Of a DNA stretch of 64,000 bases, positions 42,761 to 50,794 are shown piece after piece. Origin of the DNA: JALGWN01 sp964598025 (lineage in GTDB: Bacteria > Arandabacterota > Arandabacteria > Arandabacterales > Arandabacteraceae). The stretch's first letter is position 1, and each line of letters opens with the position of its first letter. Position numbers and translations under genes: made by a program. The notes beneath the pieces are model-generated. The model saw nothing but the letters and a program-made list of their open reading frames with translations. It made no database searches and was not told where the DNA came from. Location: NCBI GenBank assembly GCA_964598025.1, contig CAZRAU010000008.1:1-64000 (forward strand), written 5' to 3'.

Positions 42761-44872
42761 ATGGTGAGGAAAAGAAGTCAGTGGTGCCACCTGGGTCGGT
42801 TGGGGATGGCTCTTCTCCCGGTGATCCTGGTCTTGTGCTCCACCGCTGTCGCATACTACGACGGTGAGTTCCCCGGTGGGTACCAGGGTCATGAGCGGGG
42901 GGTGGTGAGATTCAGGGGTATCTATCATAATGTGAACAACCTGTTGCTGCACAGCTCCAACATGGGTTTTGTAGGTGACTGGAATTCCGATCCTTCTTCC
43001 CCGTCGGCAGAGTGGCCGGCCGGTAGCGGCGTGGAGTATCTGTATGCCGCAGGTCTCTGGGTGGGTGGAGTGATCTACAGCGAGACCGGAAGACCCGACA
43101 CCCTTGTATCGGCCGCAGTGTACCAGCTTGAGTATTATCCCAAGGCAGACCCTCGGGATGTTGTCTATATCGCCTCGGAAGGGGAGCAGGGGGGCGGCAG
43201 GCTCCAGGACGATGACAACGATCAGAAGGTGGACGAGGATCCCCTGGATGGTTACGACAATGATGGCGATGGTTTTGTCGACGAAGACTACTCGGCGATT
43301 TCGCAACAGATGTTCTCTTCGGTCTTCTATGACACGAGTACCTCGATGAACACCACGCGGACAGAGGATTTCCATAGACCCCTGAACCTGAAGGTCAGCC
43401 AGGAAAGTTACGCTTGGACCAGTCCCTCGGTTGCGGACTTCATCGGCATCGAATACAAAGTAACCAACATAGGTGATTCCACCATATACAAGGCTTATGT
43501 GGCGTTCATGGTCGACTGTGATGTCGGGCCGGTCAGGGATAACACACCCTCTTACAGCGACGACATGGCTTCGTATGTCGATACCACGGTCAGCCGGGTT
43601 GAGATCAACCCTAGTGGGAGCGAGGTGACCAACAACTATCACCTGACTCTGGGTTACATGTTTGACTACCCGGGAGGGGAGGATGGTGATGTTCCTGGGT
43701 TCATAGGTGTGATGTTCCTCGGACATACCACCGACCCCGATGGCAGGATGGCACCCTCCGAGGTGGGAATCCACATGTTCAGGAGCTGGTCCGGTGGGGA
43801 GCAGGATCCCGAGAATGACAAGGAAAGATACCGTTATATGAGGGGTGATTCGGATATCGAGAAGACCATAGACCCCCCGACGGTCAAGCCCCAGGACTAC
43901 AGGTTTCTTGTATCCGCCGGCCCCTTCGCCAACATACCGCCGGGCAGCACGCTGGTGTTCCAGTGCGCTTTCGTTGCCGGGGCCCCCTTCGAATCGTTCA
44001 TAGAGAACGCCACGAATGCACAGAAAGTCTATAACGGCGGGTATATCGCCGATGCCTCGGGTCAGCTTGTTTTCACCAACTGGCTTGGATCCAGTCCGCC
44101 CCCTCCTCCCAAGCAAAGGCTGATACCGGGAGACGGGAATGTAACGCTGGAATGGGATGATTATTCGGAGAGGACGCCGGATCCTCTGATGGGGGTGTTT
44201 GATTTTGCCGGATACCGGATATGGAAAGCCGTGGGATGGAGGCATGAGAGCGAGGTGCCGGCCTCCGCTCAGTGGCAGCTGATCGCCCATTTCGGCAAGT
44301 CCGATCTCTCAAAGATCGACACCGGGCTTCAGGGTATCGGCAAGTACCGTTACATTGATGAGGACGTGCACAACGGGCTTCCCTATTGGTACGCGGTGAC
44401 GGCGTTCGATGACGGACGCGCAGAAAAGATCGTCAACCGGGCCACCGGAAAGATCGACTCGATCGCCAGGTACGGCAGCTATTCGCAGGCTATGAATCTG
44501 GTATACCCCAGACCATCTCCGGCCAGGGTGCCGGGCAGGGTCCAGATAGTGCCGAATCCGTACCCGGGGATGCATCCGGATGCCAGGGCCACGGGACGGG
44601 CCATTGGGGATCTGGCCGAGTATGAACGGGATCCCTCGGGCCGGAGGGTGCGATTCGTGAACCTCCCGCGCAGGTCAATGGTTAGGATCTACAGTCTGGC
44701 AGGCGATCTGGTATGGACCAGGTACTTCGAAGATCCTACGCTGCCCACCGGGGAGCCGCCGGGATGGAACCTGGTGTCGAGGAATAATCAGGAAATCGTC
44801 AGCGGTGTTTACATGATGTACGTGGAGTCGCCGGAAGGCACAGAGGTTACCAAGTTTGTAGTCGTGAGATAG
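42761..44872 (+). CDS. Secreted protein paired with the TonB receptor, Asp-rich Ca-binding-like loop
   Basis: A signal peptide (LGMALLPVILVLCSTAVAYY) starts a 703-residue extracellular or surface protein. Around residues 145-180 lies an Asp-rich stretch (DDDNDQKVDEDPLDGYDNDG then DGFVDED), like thrombospondin-type-3/EF-hand-like calcium loops. A fibronectin-like domain follows (about 450-560, LIPGDGNVTLEWDDYSERTP), and the C-terminal 90 residues are beta-rich and end in YVESPEGTEVTKFVVVR, a tail pattern like type IX secretion sorting domains. It resembles the protein at 62632, which also follows a TonB receptor. Likely a surface lipoprotein-like partner; the ligand is unknown. Confidence 0.8.
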   Translation: MVRKRSQWCHLGRLGMALLPVILVLCSTAVAYYDGEFPGGYQGHERGVVRFRGIYHNVNNLLLHSSNMGFVGDWNSDPSSPSAEWPAGSGVEYLYAAGLWVGGVIYSETGRPDTLVSAAVYQLEYYPKADPRDVVYIASEGEQGGGRLQDDDNDQKVDEDPLDGYDNDGDGFVDEDYSAISQQMFSSVFYDTSTSMNTTRTEDFHRPLNLKVSQESYAWTSPSVADFIGIEYKVTNIGDSTIYKAYVAFMVDCDVGPVRDNTPSYSDDMASYVDTTVSRVEINPSGSEVTNNYHLTLGYMFDYPGGEDGDVPGFIGVMFLGHTTDPDGRMAPSEVGIHMFRSWSGGEQDPENDKERYRYMRGDSDIEKTIDPPTVKPQDYRFLVSAGPFANIPPGSTLVFQCAFVAGAPFESFIENATNAQKVYNGGYIADASGQLVFTNWLGSSPPPPPKQRLIPGDGNVTLEWDDYSERTPDPLMGVFDFAGYRIWKAVGWRHESEVPASAQWQLIAHFGKSDLSKIDTGLQGIGKYRYIDEDVHNGLPYWYAVTAFDDGRAEKIVNRATGKIDSIARYGSYSQAMNLVYPRPSPARVPGRVQIVPNPYPGMHPDARATGRAIGDLAEYERDPSGRRVRFVNLPRRSMVRIYSLAGDLVWTRYFEDPTLPTGEPPGWNLVSRNNQEIVSGVYMMYVESPEGTEVTKFVVVR

Positions 44873-44900
44873 AAAGGCTGTACAGGAAGGAGGAAGTAAA

Positions 44901-45878
44901 TTGAGACGGACCCTGTTGATTGCGGCTGCGGTGACTGTGGTTTTCGCGGTCACATGCTGGTCGGCGGAGACCTTCGAGAAGGTTGGGACGTTCGGCGCTC
45001 AATTCCTGAAGATCGGCGCCGGCGCGAGAGGGGTGGCGATGGGGGAAGCATTCGTGGCTATCGATGGTGATGCCACCTGTACTTACTGGAACCCCGCGGG
45101 TATCGCTTCCATTGAGGGCAGCGCCGTAAGCCTGAATCATGCGTCGTGGCCGGCGGAACTAAGTCATGAGTATGCCAGTTATATCTTCTCCTACAAGTTC
45201 ATCCCGGGAGTGCTGGGATTCAGCGCCACTGTGCTCCAGATGGACCCGATGCCGGAGACCACGGAGTATCGTCAGGAGGGGACAGGCTATTCGTTTGACG
45301 CCGGCAGCATGGCGTTTGCATTCACCTACGGACGGATGCTTACCGACCGCTTCTCATTCGGGGCGACTGTCAAGTGGATCCACGAAGGACTGGCCGATTA
45401 TAGCGGCGAGACCTTCGCCGTGGATCTGGGCACGATCTATGATACCGGTTTCAGGGACATCAAGATCGGCATGTCCTTCCTCCACATGGGATCCGGCTAC
45501 ACTCTGATCTCGGACGGCAAGGAGAGCCCGATGCCGGTTACCTTCAAGGTGGGAACGGCAATGCCGTTTCTGAATAGTCCGGACCACCGGGTCCTGGCGG
45601 CCGCCGAGTTCAACCACCCGCCGGACGGCGCCGAAAGGCTCAACCTCGGCGGTGAGTACGTCTACCAGAAGTTCGGACCCAACTTCGAGATCGCCCTCCG
45701 GGGCGGCTACAGGTTCAATCGGGATGTGGAAGGGTTGACAGGAGGCTTCGGCATCAGGTTCCCGTTCGTCAGAATCGGACTTGAGAACAAGCCTTCTATC
45801 TGGACCGTCGATTACTGCTATTCCGACATGGATATCCTCGAAGCTTCACACAAGATATCATTAGGTGTTGGTTTCTAA
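44901..45878 (+). CDS. PorV/UPF0164-type outer-membrane beta-barrel protein
   Basis: The start is TTG 44901 behind AGGAAGGAGGAAG. After a signal peptide (to about residue 22) the protein has the family opening KVGTFGAQFLKIGAGARGVA, MGEAFVA and CTYWNPAG, which place it in UPF0164/PorV. The rest (325 residues) is alternating beta-strand, ending LEASHKISLGVGF with a terminal Phe for barrel assembly. PorV is the shuttle protein of type IX secretion. Some relatives only act as porins, so the exact role is inference. The stop abuts the following GWxTD gene. Confidence 0.87.
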   Translation: MRRTLLIAAAVTVVFAVTCWSAETFEKVGTFGAQFLKIGAGARGVAMGEAFVAIDGDATCTYWNPAGIASIEGSAVSLNHASWPAELSHEYASYIFSYKFIPGVLGFSATVLQMDPMPETTEYRQEGTGYSFDAGSMAFAFTYGRMLTDRFSFGATVKWIHEGLADYSGETFAVDLGTIYDTGFRDIKIGMSFLHMGSGYTLISDGKESPMPVTFKVGTAMPFLNSPDHRVLAAAEFNHPPDGAERLNLGGEYVYQKFGPNFEIALRGGYRFNRDVEGLTGGFGIRFPFVRIGLENKPSIWTVDYCYSDMDILEASHKISLGVGF

Positions 45879-47459
45879 ATGAGTCTACGAAGGCATCTAC
45901 CAAGCGGGGCAGCTTTGGCGCTGCCCCTCGCTTTGTTTGCGCTCCTTCATCTCTGCGTCGCCCCGGAGTGCTGGGCCTGGAAGGAGCTTCTGGAGGTCCC
46001 GGACGCGAGCACGGGGGACATAGTCTTCTATGTGGATGTGGTCACTTTCAATCTGGACGCGGAACAGAACGTCGAGGAAATATACTCGACGGTCTCCAAC
46101 GACCAGATTGAGTTTCCGGAAATCGACGGGGCTTTCCGGGGCAGTCTGAGATACGAGATCAATGTTCTCGACGAGGGCCTGAATCCTGTGGCAAGCAGCG
46201 ACAAGATTGTCGAGGTCGAGGCTTCGTCTGCCGAGGATGCCGCGGATCGCAGTGTGGTTCAGGTGCTTCAATCAAGAGTGAGTGTGCCTCCAGGCAAGTA
46301 CATTGCACGGGTCGTAATCGAGGACCTCAATGCGCGCAAGAAGGAAATCGTATCCTATGTTATGGGCAAGTACAAGGCGGGTGAGGCCGAAGTCGAGTTC
46401 GAGTCCGGGGAATTCGGTCCCGAGGGGATCGCGCTAAGCGACATCGAGTTCGCAAGGAGCCTGAGAAGGACCTCGGATGGCCCCTTCATCAAGTCCGGTT
46501 TCGAGGTCATGCCCAATGCCCACCGCCGCTATGGTCTCCTGCTTTCGGAGCTGCCGATATACTTCGAGATTTACGACTTTCGGGCTGCGCCGGCGCGCGA
46601 TACTCTGCTTGTCAGATACACTATTGTGAACAACGCGGGCAACCGGATGTTCGAAGCGGAGAACCCGGTTTTCATAAGCGGGCAGAAGATGGGAAGTACC
46701 GCACTCTTCGATATCGCCTCACTGCCTACAGGTAACTACGTCCTCGTTCTGGATCTCATGGACGACGCCGGCGTCGTGCTGGCCCGTACCGAACGCAGGT
46801 TTGACGTGTTGTGGTCTGTCTATTCCTGGGGAAGATATGAGATGGAGGCTCTCGGAGATCTTGCCTATGTGTTCACTGAGGCTGAAACGGAGACTTTCAA
46901 GAGCCTTTCGCCGGCAGAGCGGGAGGATTTCCTCAAGAAGTTCTGGGCCGAAATCGATCCGACTCCCGGAACCGGGGTGAACGAAGCGCTGATGGAGCAC
47001 TTCAGAAGGGTCAAGCATGCCGATCAGCAATTCGGGGGGGCCTCCGTGAGAGGCGCCCTTACGGACCGCGGCAGGCTCTATATCAAGTATGGACCTCCGG
47101 ACGACATACAGAGCCACTACTCGGACTATGAGTTCGTGCAGGGCACTAGATACATAGAGGGCGCGAGCGATCCCGTGCCCACCGACCCCTTTTCCAGAGT
47201 GGGCATAAAGAGCGGTTCATCGGAGACCGGAAGCTGGGATCAAAGTGGTTCCAAGACCGAAGCTCTCTCGGACCAGCGGGGCGGAAGCATGGTGCATGGA
47301 AAGGCGTATGAAATCTGGTCCTATGACGGTATCGGCGAGCCCGTGAGAAGGCTCTCCGACCGCGTTCCCAGGGCCGCCGGAATGCGCTTCGTGCTGGTGG
47401 ATGAGAGAGGTTACGGAGAGTATAAGCTGGTCTATAGCACGGAGAAAGAGGAGTACTAA
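45879..47459 (+). CDS. GWxTD-domain secreted protein (variant motif)
   Basis: The start is ATG 45879, right after the barrel gene. A signal peptide (ALALPLALFALLHLCVAPEC) is followed by two beta-sandwich-like domains (about 35-300) and a C-terminal GWxTD region: FWAEIDPTPGTGVNEALMEH, then ALTDRGRLYIKYGPPDDI, and the ending IWSYDGIGEPVRR ... FVLVDERGYGEYKLVYS. The family name comes from a Gly-Trp-x-Thr-Asp motif; here it reads GALTD, without the Trp. The function of the family is unknown. A second GWxTD protein at 55726 has the canonical motif. Confidence 0.82.
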   Translation: MSLRRHLPSGAALALPLALFALLHLCVAPECWAWKELLEVPDASTGDIVFYVDVVTFNLDAEQNVEEIYSTVSNDQIEFPEIDGAFRGSLRYEINVLDEGLNPVASSDKIVEVEASSAEDAADRSVVQVLQSRVSVPPGKYIARVVIEDLNARKKEIVSYVMGKYKAGEAEVEFESGEFGPEGIALSDIEFARSLRRTSDGPFIKSGFEVMPNAHRRYGLLLSELPIYFEIYDFRAAPARDTLLVRYTIVNNAGNRMFEAENPVFISGQKMGSTALFDIASLPTGNYVLVLDLMDDAGVVLARTERRFDVLWSVYSWGRYEMEALGDLAYVFTEAETETFKSLSPAEREDFLKKFWAEIDPTPGTGVNEALMEHFRRVKHADQQFGGASVRGALTDRGRLYIKYGPPDDIQSHYSDYEFVQGTRYIEGASDPVPTDPFSRVGIKSGSSETGSWDQSGSKTEALSDQRGGSMVHGKAYEIWSYDGIGEPVRRLSDRVPRAAGMRFVLVDERGYGEYKLVYSTEKEEY

Positions 47460-47466
47460 AAAAGGG

Positions 47467-47495
47467 TTGACAAGGCCCGGGGGTGGTATTAAGGT
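47467..47495 (+). promoter_or_regulatory. Candidate promoter for the exbB-exbD-exbD-tonB operon
   Basis: A perfect TTGACA (47467-47472), a 17-bp spacer and TAAGGT (47490-47495). It leaves a leader of about 100 bases before the ATG at 47605. Confidence 0.5.
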
Positions 47496-47604
47496 TTAGG
47501 CAATAAATTGGCTTGCTCAGGCAGCATGCAAGGGCCAGCCGGCAAGTTTCTTAGTGGAGTCCGATGTCAGTCGTCGGTGGTTAATTCTTCAAGGAGAGGT
47601 TTGC

Positions 47605-48468
47605 ATGACTTGTCCCAAGATCTGGTGCTGTTTGCTTGTGGTTGGTCTGGCTGTTATACTGACTACCGGGATTGCTTCGGCTCAAGGAACCTCCACCGAA
47701 GCTGATATGGGAGCCGCTGGGGGAGCCCAGCCGGATACCTCTCTGGCCGATCTCTTGAGGTCCCTTGAGACACCAGTCAATGAGGCCGCAGGTTCTGCGG
47801 AGAGCGGTTTTGTCGCCAGGATGAAGGAAAGCGGGCTCGTGGAGCTTTTCATCAAGGGCGGACTCTTCATGTATCCCATTCTCGTCGCTTCCATAATCGG
47901 GGCGGCGGTGATCATAGAGAGAGCCGTGACCCTCAGCCGGGCAAGGACGGACGTGAGGAAGCTGATGAAACGCGTGCTTGACGCTCTTCACTCCAAAGGC
48001 GTTGACGCCGCTGCTGCCGAATGCGAGAGAACTAAGGGTCCCATCGCAGCGATTCTTCATGCGGGTCTCAAGAGGGCCGAACGCGGTACCGAGGCGGTCG
48101 AGCGGGCAATTGAGACTGCGGGTACCATAGAGACCTCGTTCCTGGAGAGAGGCCTCATCTGGCTGGCTACACTGGCGACGATCGCACCGCTGCTCGGGTT
48201 CTTGGGCACCGTCTCGGGTATGATTCGAGCATTTAATGCTATCGCGGAAGCCGAACAGGTCAACGCGAAGCTGGTGGCATCCGGTATCTCCGAGGCTCTT
48301 ATCACCACTGCGGCGGGCCTGCTTGTCGCGATCCCCATGCAGGCGTTCCACAACTTCTTTGTGGCTCAGATAGACCGCTTCATTATCGAGATGGAAGAGT
48401 CGACGGCAGACCTGGTTGATACGCTGGTCATGTTGGGCAAGACGCAACCCACCGGTGGTGGCCAGTAA
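47605..48468 (+). CDS. exbB: ExbB/TolQ-family proton channel, with signal peptide
   Basis: The start is ATG 47605 with AAGGAGAGG upstream; the frame extends further but lacks a ribosome site. The 287-residue protein has an N-terminal signal-like segment (CCLLVVGLAVILTTGIASA), then the three-helix ExbB core: LFIKGGLFMYPILVASIIGA (about 76-98), and the paired late helices (WLATLATIAPLLGFLGTVSG and SEALITTAAGLLVAIPMQAF). It forms the proton channel with ExbD and energises TonB. Two ExbD genes and tonB follow directly. Confidence 0.94.
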   Translation: MTCPKIWCCLLVVGLAVILTTGIASAQGTSTEADMGAAGGAQPDTSLADLLRSLETPVNEAAGSAESGFVARMKESGLVELFIKGGLFMYPILVASIIGAAVIIERAVTLSRARTDVRKLMKRVLDALHSKGVDAAAAECERTKGPIAAILHAGLKRAERGTEAVERAIETAGTIETSFLERGLIWLATLATIAPLLGFLGTVSGMIRAFNAIAEAEQVNAKLVASGISEALITTAAGLLVAIPMQAFHNFFVAQIDRFIIEMEESTADLVDTLVMLGKTQPTGGGQ

Positions 48469-48483
48469 AGAAGGTGATCGGAA

Positions 48484-48888
48484 TTGAAATTCTCAAGACG
48501 GTCTAGCATACCAAAGGAGATACCGAACTCCTCTCTTGCTGACATAGCTTTCCTTCTCTTGATTTTCTTCATGGTCAGCACGGTTTTCGCCATTGAGGAA
48601 GGTCTCCTCTTACAGCTGCCCAGCAGGGAAGGCGTAGTCAAGAAGATCGCCCGCAAGAATATCATGCGGGTCTCCGCATATCCGACCGGCATGGTGACGA
48701 TTGATGATCAGCAGGTGTCCATCGATGAAATAAGGTCTCGAGTGGAACAGGCCATGCTTGATAACCCCAATCTGATTATAGTGGTTGAGACGCATAGAGA
48801 CGCTCGATACGGTCTCATGGTCGATGTGCTCGATGAGCTGAAGCTGGCCCAGGCGACGAGGATATCCCTGAAAGCAATCGAAGAATAG
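48484..48888 (+). CDS. exbD: ExbD/TolR-family protein (first copy)
   Basis: TTG start at 48484. The 134-residue protein has a single N-terminal membrane helix (IAFLLLIFFMVSTVFA) preceded by the conserved NSSLADIAFL, where the Asp in the helix is the proton-carrying residue. The periplasmic domain (about 35-134) is of the usual ExbD type. It partners ExbB. A second, similar gene follows immediately; the two copies may form a heteromer. Confidence 0.93.
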   Translation: MKFSRRSSIPKEIPNSSLADIAFLLLIFFMVSTVFAIEEGLLLQLPSREGVVKKIARKNIMRVSAYPTGMVTIDDQQVSIDEIRSRVEQAMLDNPNLIIVVETHRDARYGLMVDVLDELKLAQATRISLKAIEE

Positions 48889-48904
48889 CAAGGCGGGAGG
48901 AAGA

Positions 48905-49324
48905 ATGGCGAAGTTCAAGAAGAAATCTCAGACCGAAGCCACGGTGCCGACGTCGTCGATGGCGGACATAGCCTTCCTGCTGCTTGTCTTCTTCATGGTA
49001 ACAACGGTCTTGAAGCTGGAGGAAGGACTGCCGATAGCTTTGCCCAAAGCCGAAGCCGCTCAGGATATTCCGAGGGAGAACGTGGTCCATATATGGGTGG
49101 ACAGGACGGGCAAGATCTCAGTCAACGATATGATTGTGACGATTGCATCGGTAGAGGGTATTGTGGCCCAACGGATACGATCGAACCCTGGTATCATTGT
49201 GGCCTTCTACACAGATGAAGGTGCCCCTTACGGTGTGATGTCGGATATCATGGAGCAGCTTAAACGTGCCAGTGCGGTAAGGGTTTCCTTTGCCTCCAAG
49301 AAAGAGAAGATGCGGTTCAGATAG
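48905..49324 (+). CDS. exbD: ExbD/TolR-family protein (second copy)
   Basis: A 139-residue paralogue of the preceding gene (ATG 48905, behind GGCGGGAGGAAG). It has the signature SSMADIAFLLLVFFMVTTVL with the Asp in the helix, and a periplasmic domain ending ASKKEKMRFR. Tandem exbD copies are common beside TonB receptors of FCB-type bacteria, where they probably combine in one channel. Confidence 0.93.
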   Translation: MAKFKKKSQTEATVPTSSMADIAFLLLVFFMVTTVLKLEEGLPIALPKAEAAQDIPRENVVHIWVDRTGKISVNDMIVTIASVEGIVAQRIRSNPGIIVAFYTDEGAPYGVMSDIMEQLKRASAVRVSFASKKEKMRFR

Positions 49325-49336
49325 GAGCATGATGTC

Positions 49337-49948
49337 GTGACCGCTAATACCGAGTTCAAAGCCAAGTACAACAAGTATCTGGAGATAGGCTTCCTTCTTG
49401 CGATTCTAGTCCACGCCGTCGCTTTTGCTTTCTGGCCTGAGTATGTGCCCTCTGTATATAAACTCCGTGAGGAACGTATCGAGGTGATAGACATACCGCC
49501 GCAGATCGAGGTTCCGCCGCCGCCGGAGGAAGTAGCCCGGCCGGAGGTTGCAGTTGAAGTGGAGGCCAGCGACGAGGCCAGTGATGAAGAAACGATAGCG
49601 CCGACGTTTTTGGATGCGCAGAACCTGCCGCCGGCACCACCGCCACCGCCACCGGAGCCGGAGATGTTCTTTGCCTTTGACACCTATCCGGTCGTTGTTC
49701 AGCGGGTCGAGCCGAAGTATCCGGAGATGGCCAGAAAGGCTGAAGTCGAAGGCACCGTCATGATAATGGTTACTATCGACGAATCGGGCAATGTGATGAG
49801 TGCATGGGTGGCCGAGTCCAGTGCCGAAGTGCTGAATCAAGCCGCCATAGATGCAGCCTACAAATTCAAGTTTACGCCTGCTAAGCAGCGCGATGTCCCC
49901 GTCAAGGCGACCATCAGCATCCCATTCAGGTTCTCTCTTACTAATTGA
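49337..49948 (+). CDS. tonB: TonB energy-transducing protein
   Basis: The start is GTG 49337, 12 bp after the exbD stop. The 203 residues comprise a single helix (GFLLAILVHAVAFAFW), a Pro/Glu-rich periplasmic spacer (VPPPPEEVARPEVAVEVEAS, then APPPPPPEPE), and the C-terminal TonB domain (RVEPKYPEMARKAEVEGTVM to ISIPFRFSLTN). It contacts the receptor TonB box. It is the last gene of the ExbB-ExbD-ExbD-TonB set. A TGACGG-CGT-CCGTCA hairpin overlaps the stop region (49946-49960) but no T-run follows, so termination there is doubtful. Confidence 0.93.
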   Translation: MTANTEFKAKYNKYLEIGFLLAILVHAVAFAFWPEYVPSVYKLREERIEVIDIPPQIEVPPPPEEVARPEVAVEVEASDEASDEETIAPTFLDAQNLPPAPPPPPPEPEMFFAFDTYPVVVQRVEPKYPEMARKAEVEGTVMIMVTIDESGNVMSAWVAESSAEVLNQAAIDAAYKFKFTPAKQRDVPVKATISIPFRFSLTN

Positions 49949-50021
49949 CGGCGTCCGTCACCCGGCCCGGATTTTGGAGATCCTGAGTTCGCGGGATTTG
50001 CGGGCGACGGACATTCAGATG

Positions 50022-50050
50022 TTGTAACTCTCCCCCCTGCGTGTTATAAG
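50022..50050 (+). promoter_or_regulatory. Promoter for the Yip1-TolC-efflux operon
   Basis: TTGTAA (50022-50027), a 17-bp spacer and TATAAG (50045-50050). A GCCGGT-N9-ACCGGC hairpin (50056-50076) lies in the leader just before the ribosome site AGAGGAGGA and the ATG at 50094. Confidence 0.65.
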
Positions 50051-50093
50051 TCGATGCCGGTTAAGTGTAGACCGGCAAAGAGGAGGATGAACG

Positions 50094-50780
50094 ATGAGCC
50101 GATTGGCCAATCTGGGGTTGATCTTCACAAGCCCGACCGCGGTGGGCCGCAACGTGATCGAGGATGCGCACTGGGTCATTCCTATGGTGATTGTACTCTG
50201 CGTTTCTTTTATCGCGACCGTTGCCACCTATCAGTACCAAGTCGAGTTTCAGCGCGAGTACGTGGGAGAGATGATCAAACAGCGCAATCCCGACGCGGAC
50301 CTCGATTCCATGTTCGAGGTCACGACGGCCAAGCAGGTGCGTTCGGGAGTACTGGCTGCGGTGTTCAGCGGGGTCATGATCCTGATTTTCGCGGCGGTCC
50401 TGAAGGGCGCCGCTTCAGTGGCCGGGGGGCAGGTGGGTTTCCGGCGCATGTTCGCCTTTGTCTCATACAGCACGGTGATCTTGGCTCTCGGCGGTTTGAT
50501 CAAGATCCCGCTGGTGCTGGCGAAGGGCAGCATAGACGTGAGAACCAGCCTGGCAGTCCTTGCGCCATCCGTGGACCTCAGGTCGCCCGTGGTTGTTGTC
50601 CTGGGCTCTTTCGACATTTTCAGCATATGGCAGGTCGTGGCGCTGTGTTTCGGCTTCGGCGTGCTCTCAGGCTTCGGTACAAAGAAATCAGCCGGCATCG
50701 TGGTCGGACTGTGGGTGATTCTGGTAGTGCTGCGCGTCGGATTATCATTGCTCCCCGGTCTGGTCGGCGGTTCCCATTAG
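50094..50780 (+). CDS. Yip1-domain membrane protein
   Basis: A 228-residue membrane protein with about five hydrophobic segments and the Yip1-type layout: a short soluble lead (LGLIFTSPTAVGRNVIEDAH), then helices WVIPMVIVLCVSFIATVATY, SGVMILIFAAVLKGAASVAG, FVSYSTVILALGGLIKIPLV, IWQVVALCFGFGVLSGFG and IVVGLWVILVVLRVGLSLLP. Bacterial Yip1-like proteins have no settled function. It opens the operon with TolC, HlyD-like and FtsX-like genes, so an accessory role in export is possible. Confidence 0.8.
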   Translation: MSRLANLGLIFTSPTAVGRNVIEDAHWVIPMVIVLCVSFIATVATYQYQVEFQREYVGEMIKQRNPDADLDSMFEVTTAKQVRSGVLAAVFSGVMILIFAAVLKGAASVAGGQVGFRRMFAFVSYSTVILALGGLIKIPLVLAKGSIDVRTSLAVLAPSVDLRSPVVVVLGSFDIFSIWQVVALCFGFGVLSGFGTKKSAGIVVGLWVILVVLRVGLSLLPGLVGGSH

Positions 50781-50794
50781 GAAGGAGGATTGAC

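Noticed and set aside
42590..44290. 566-codon antisense frame opposite the receptor-linked secreted protein
   Set aside because: It lies opposite a signal-peptide-bearing gene with coherent domains; His/Arg/Gly-rich composition marks it as a shadow.
49946..49960. Rho-independent terminator after tonB
   Set aside because: The 6-bp stem TGACGG/CCGTCA is short, overlaps the stop codon and lacks an adjacent T-run.
50054..50794. Long upstream extension of the TolC-like protein
   Set aside because: It reads the Yip1-like gene in another frame; the TolC signal peptide begins at ATG 50795 with a strong ribosome site.
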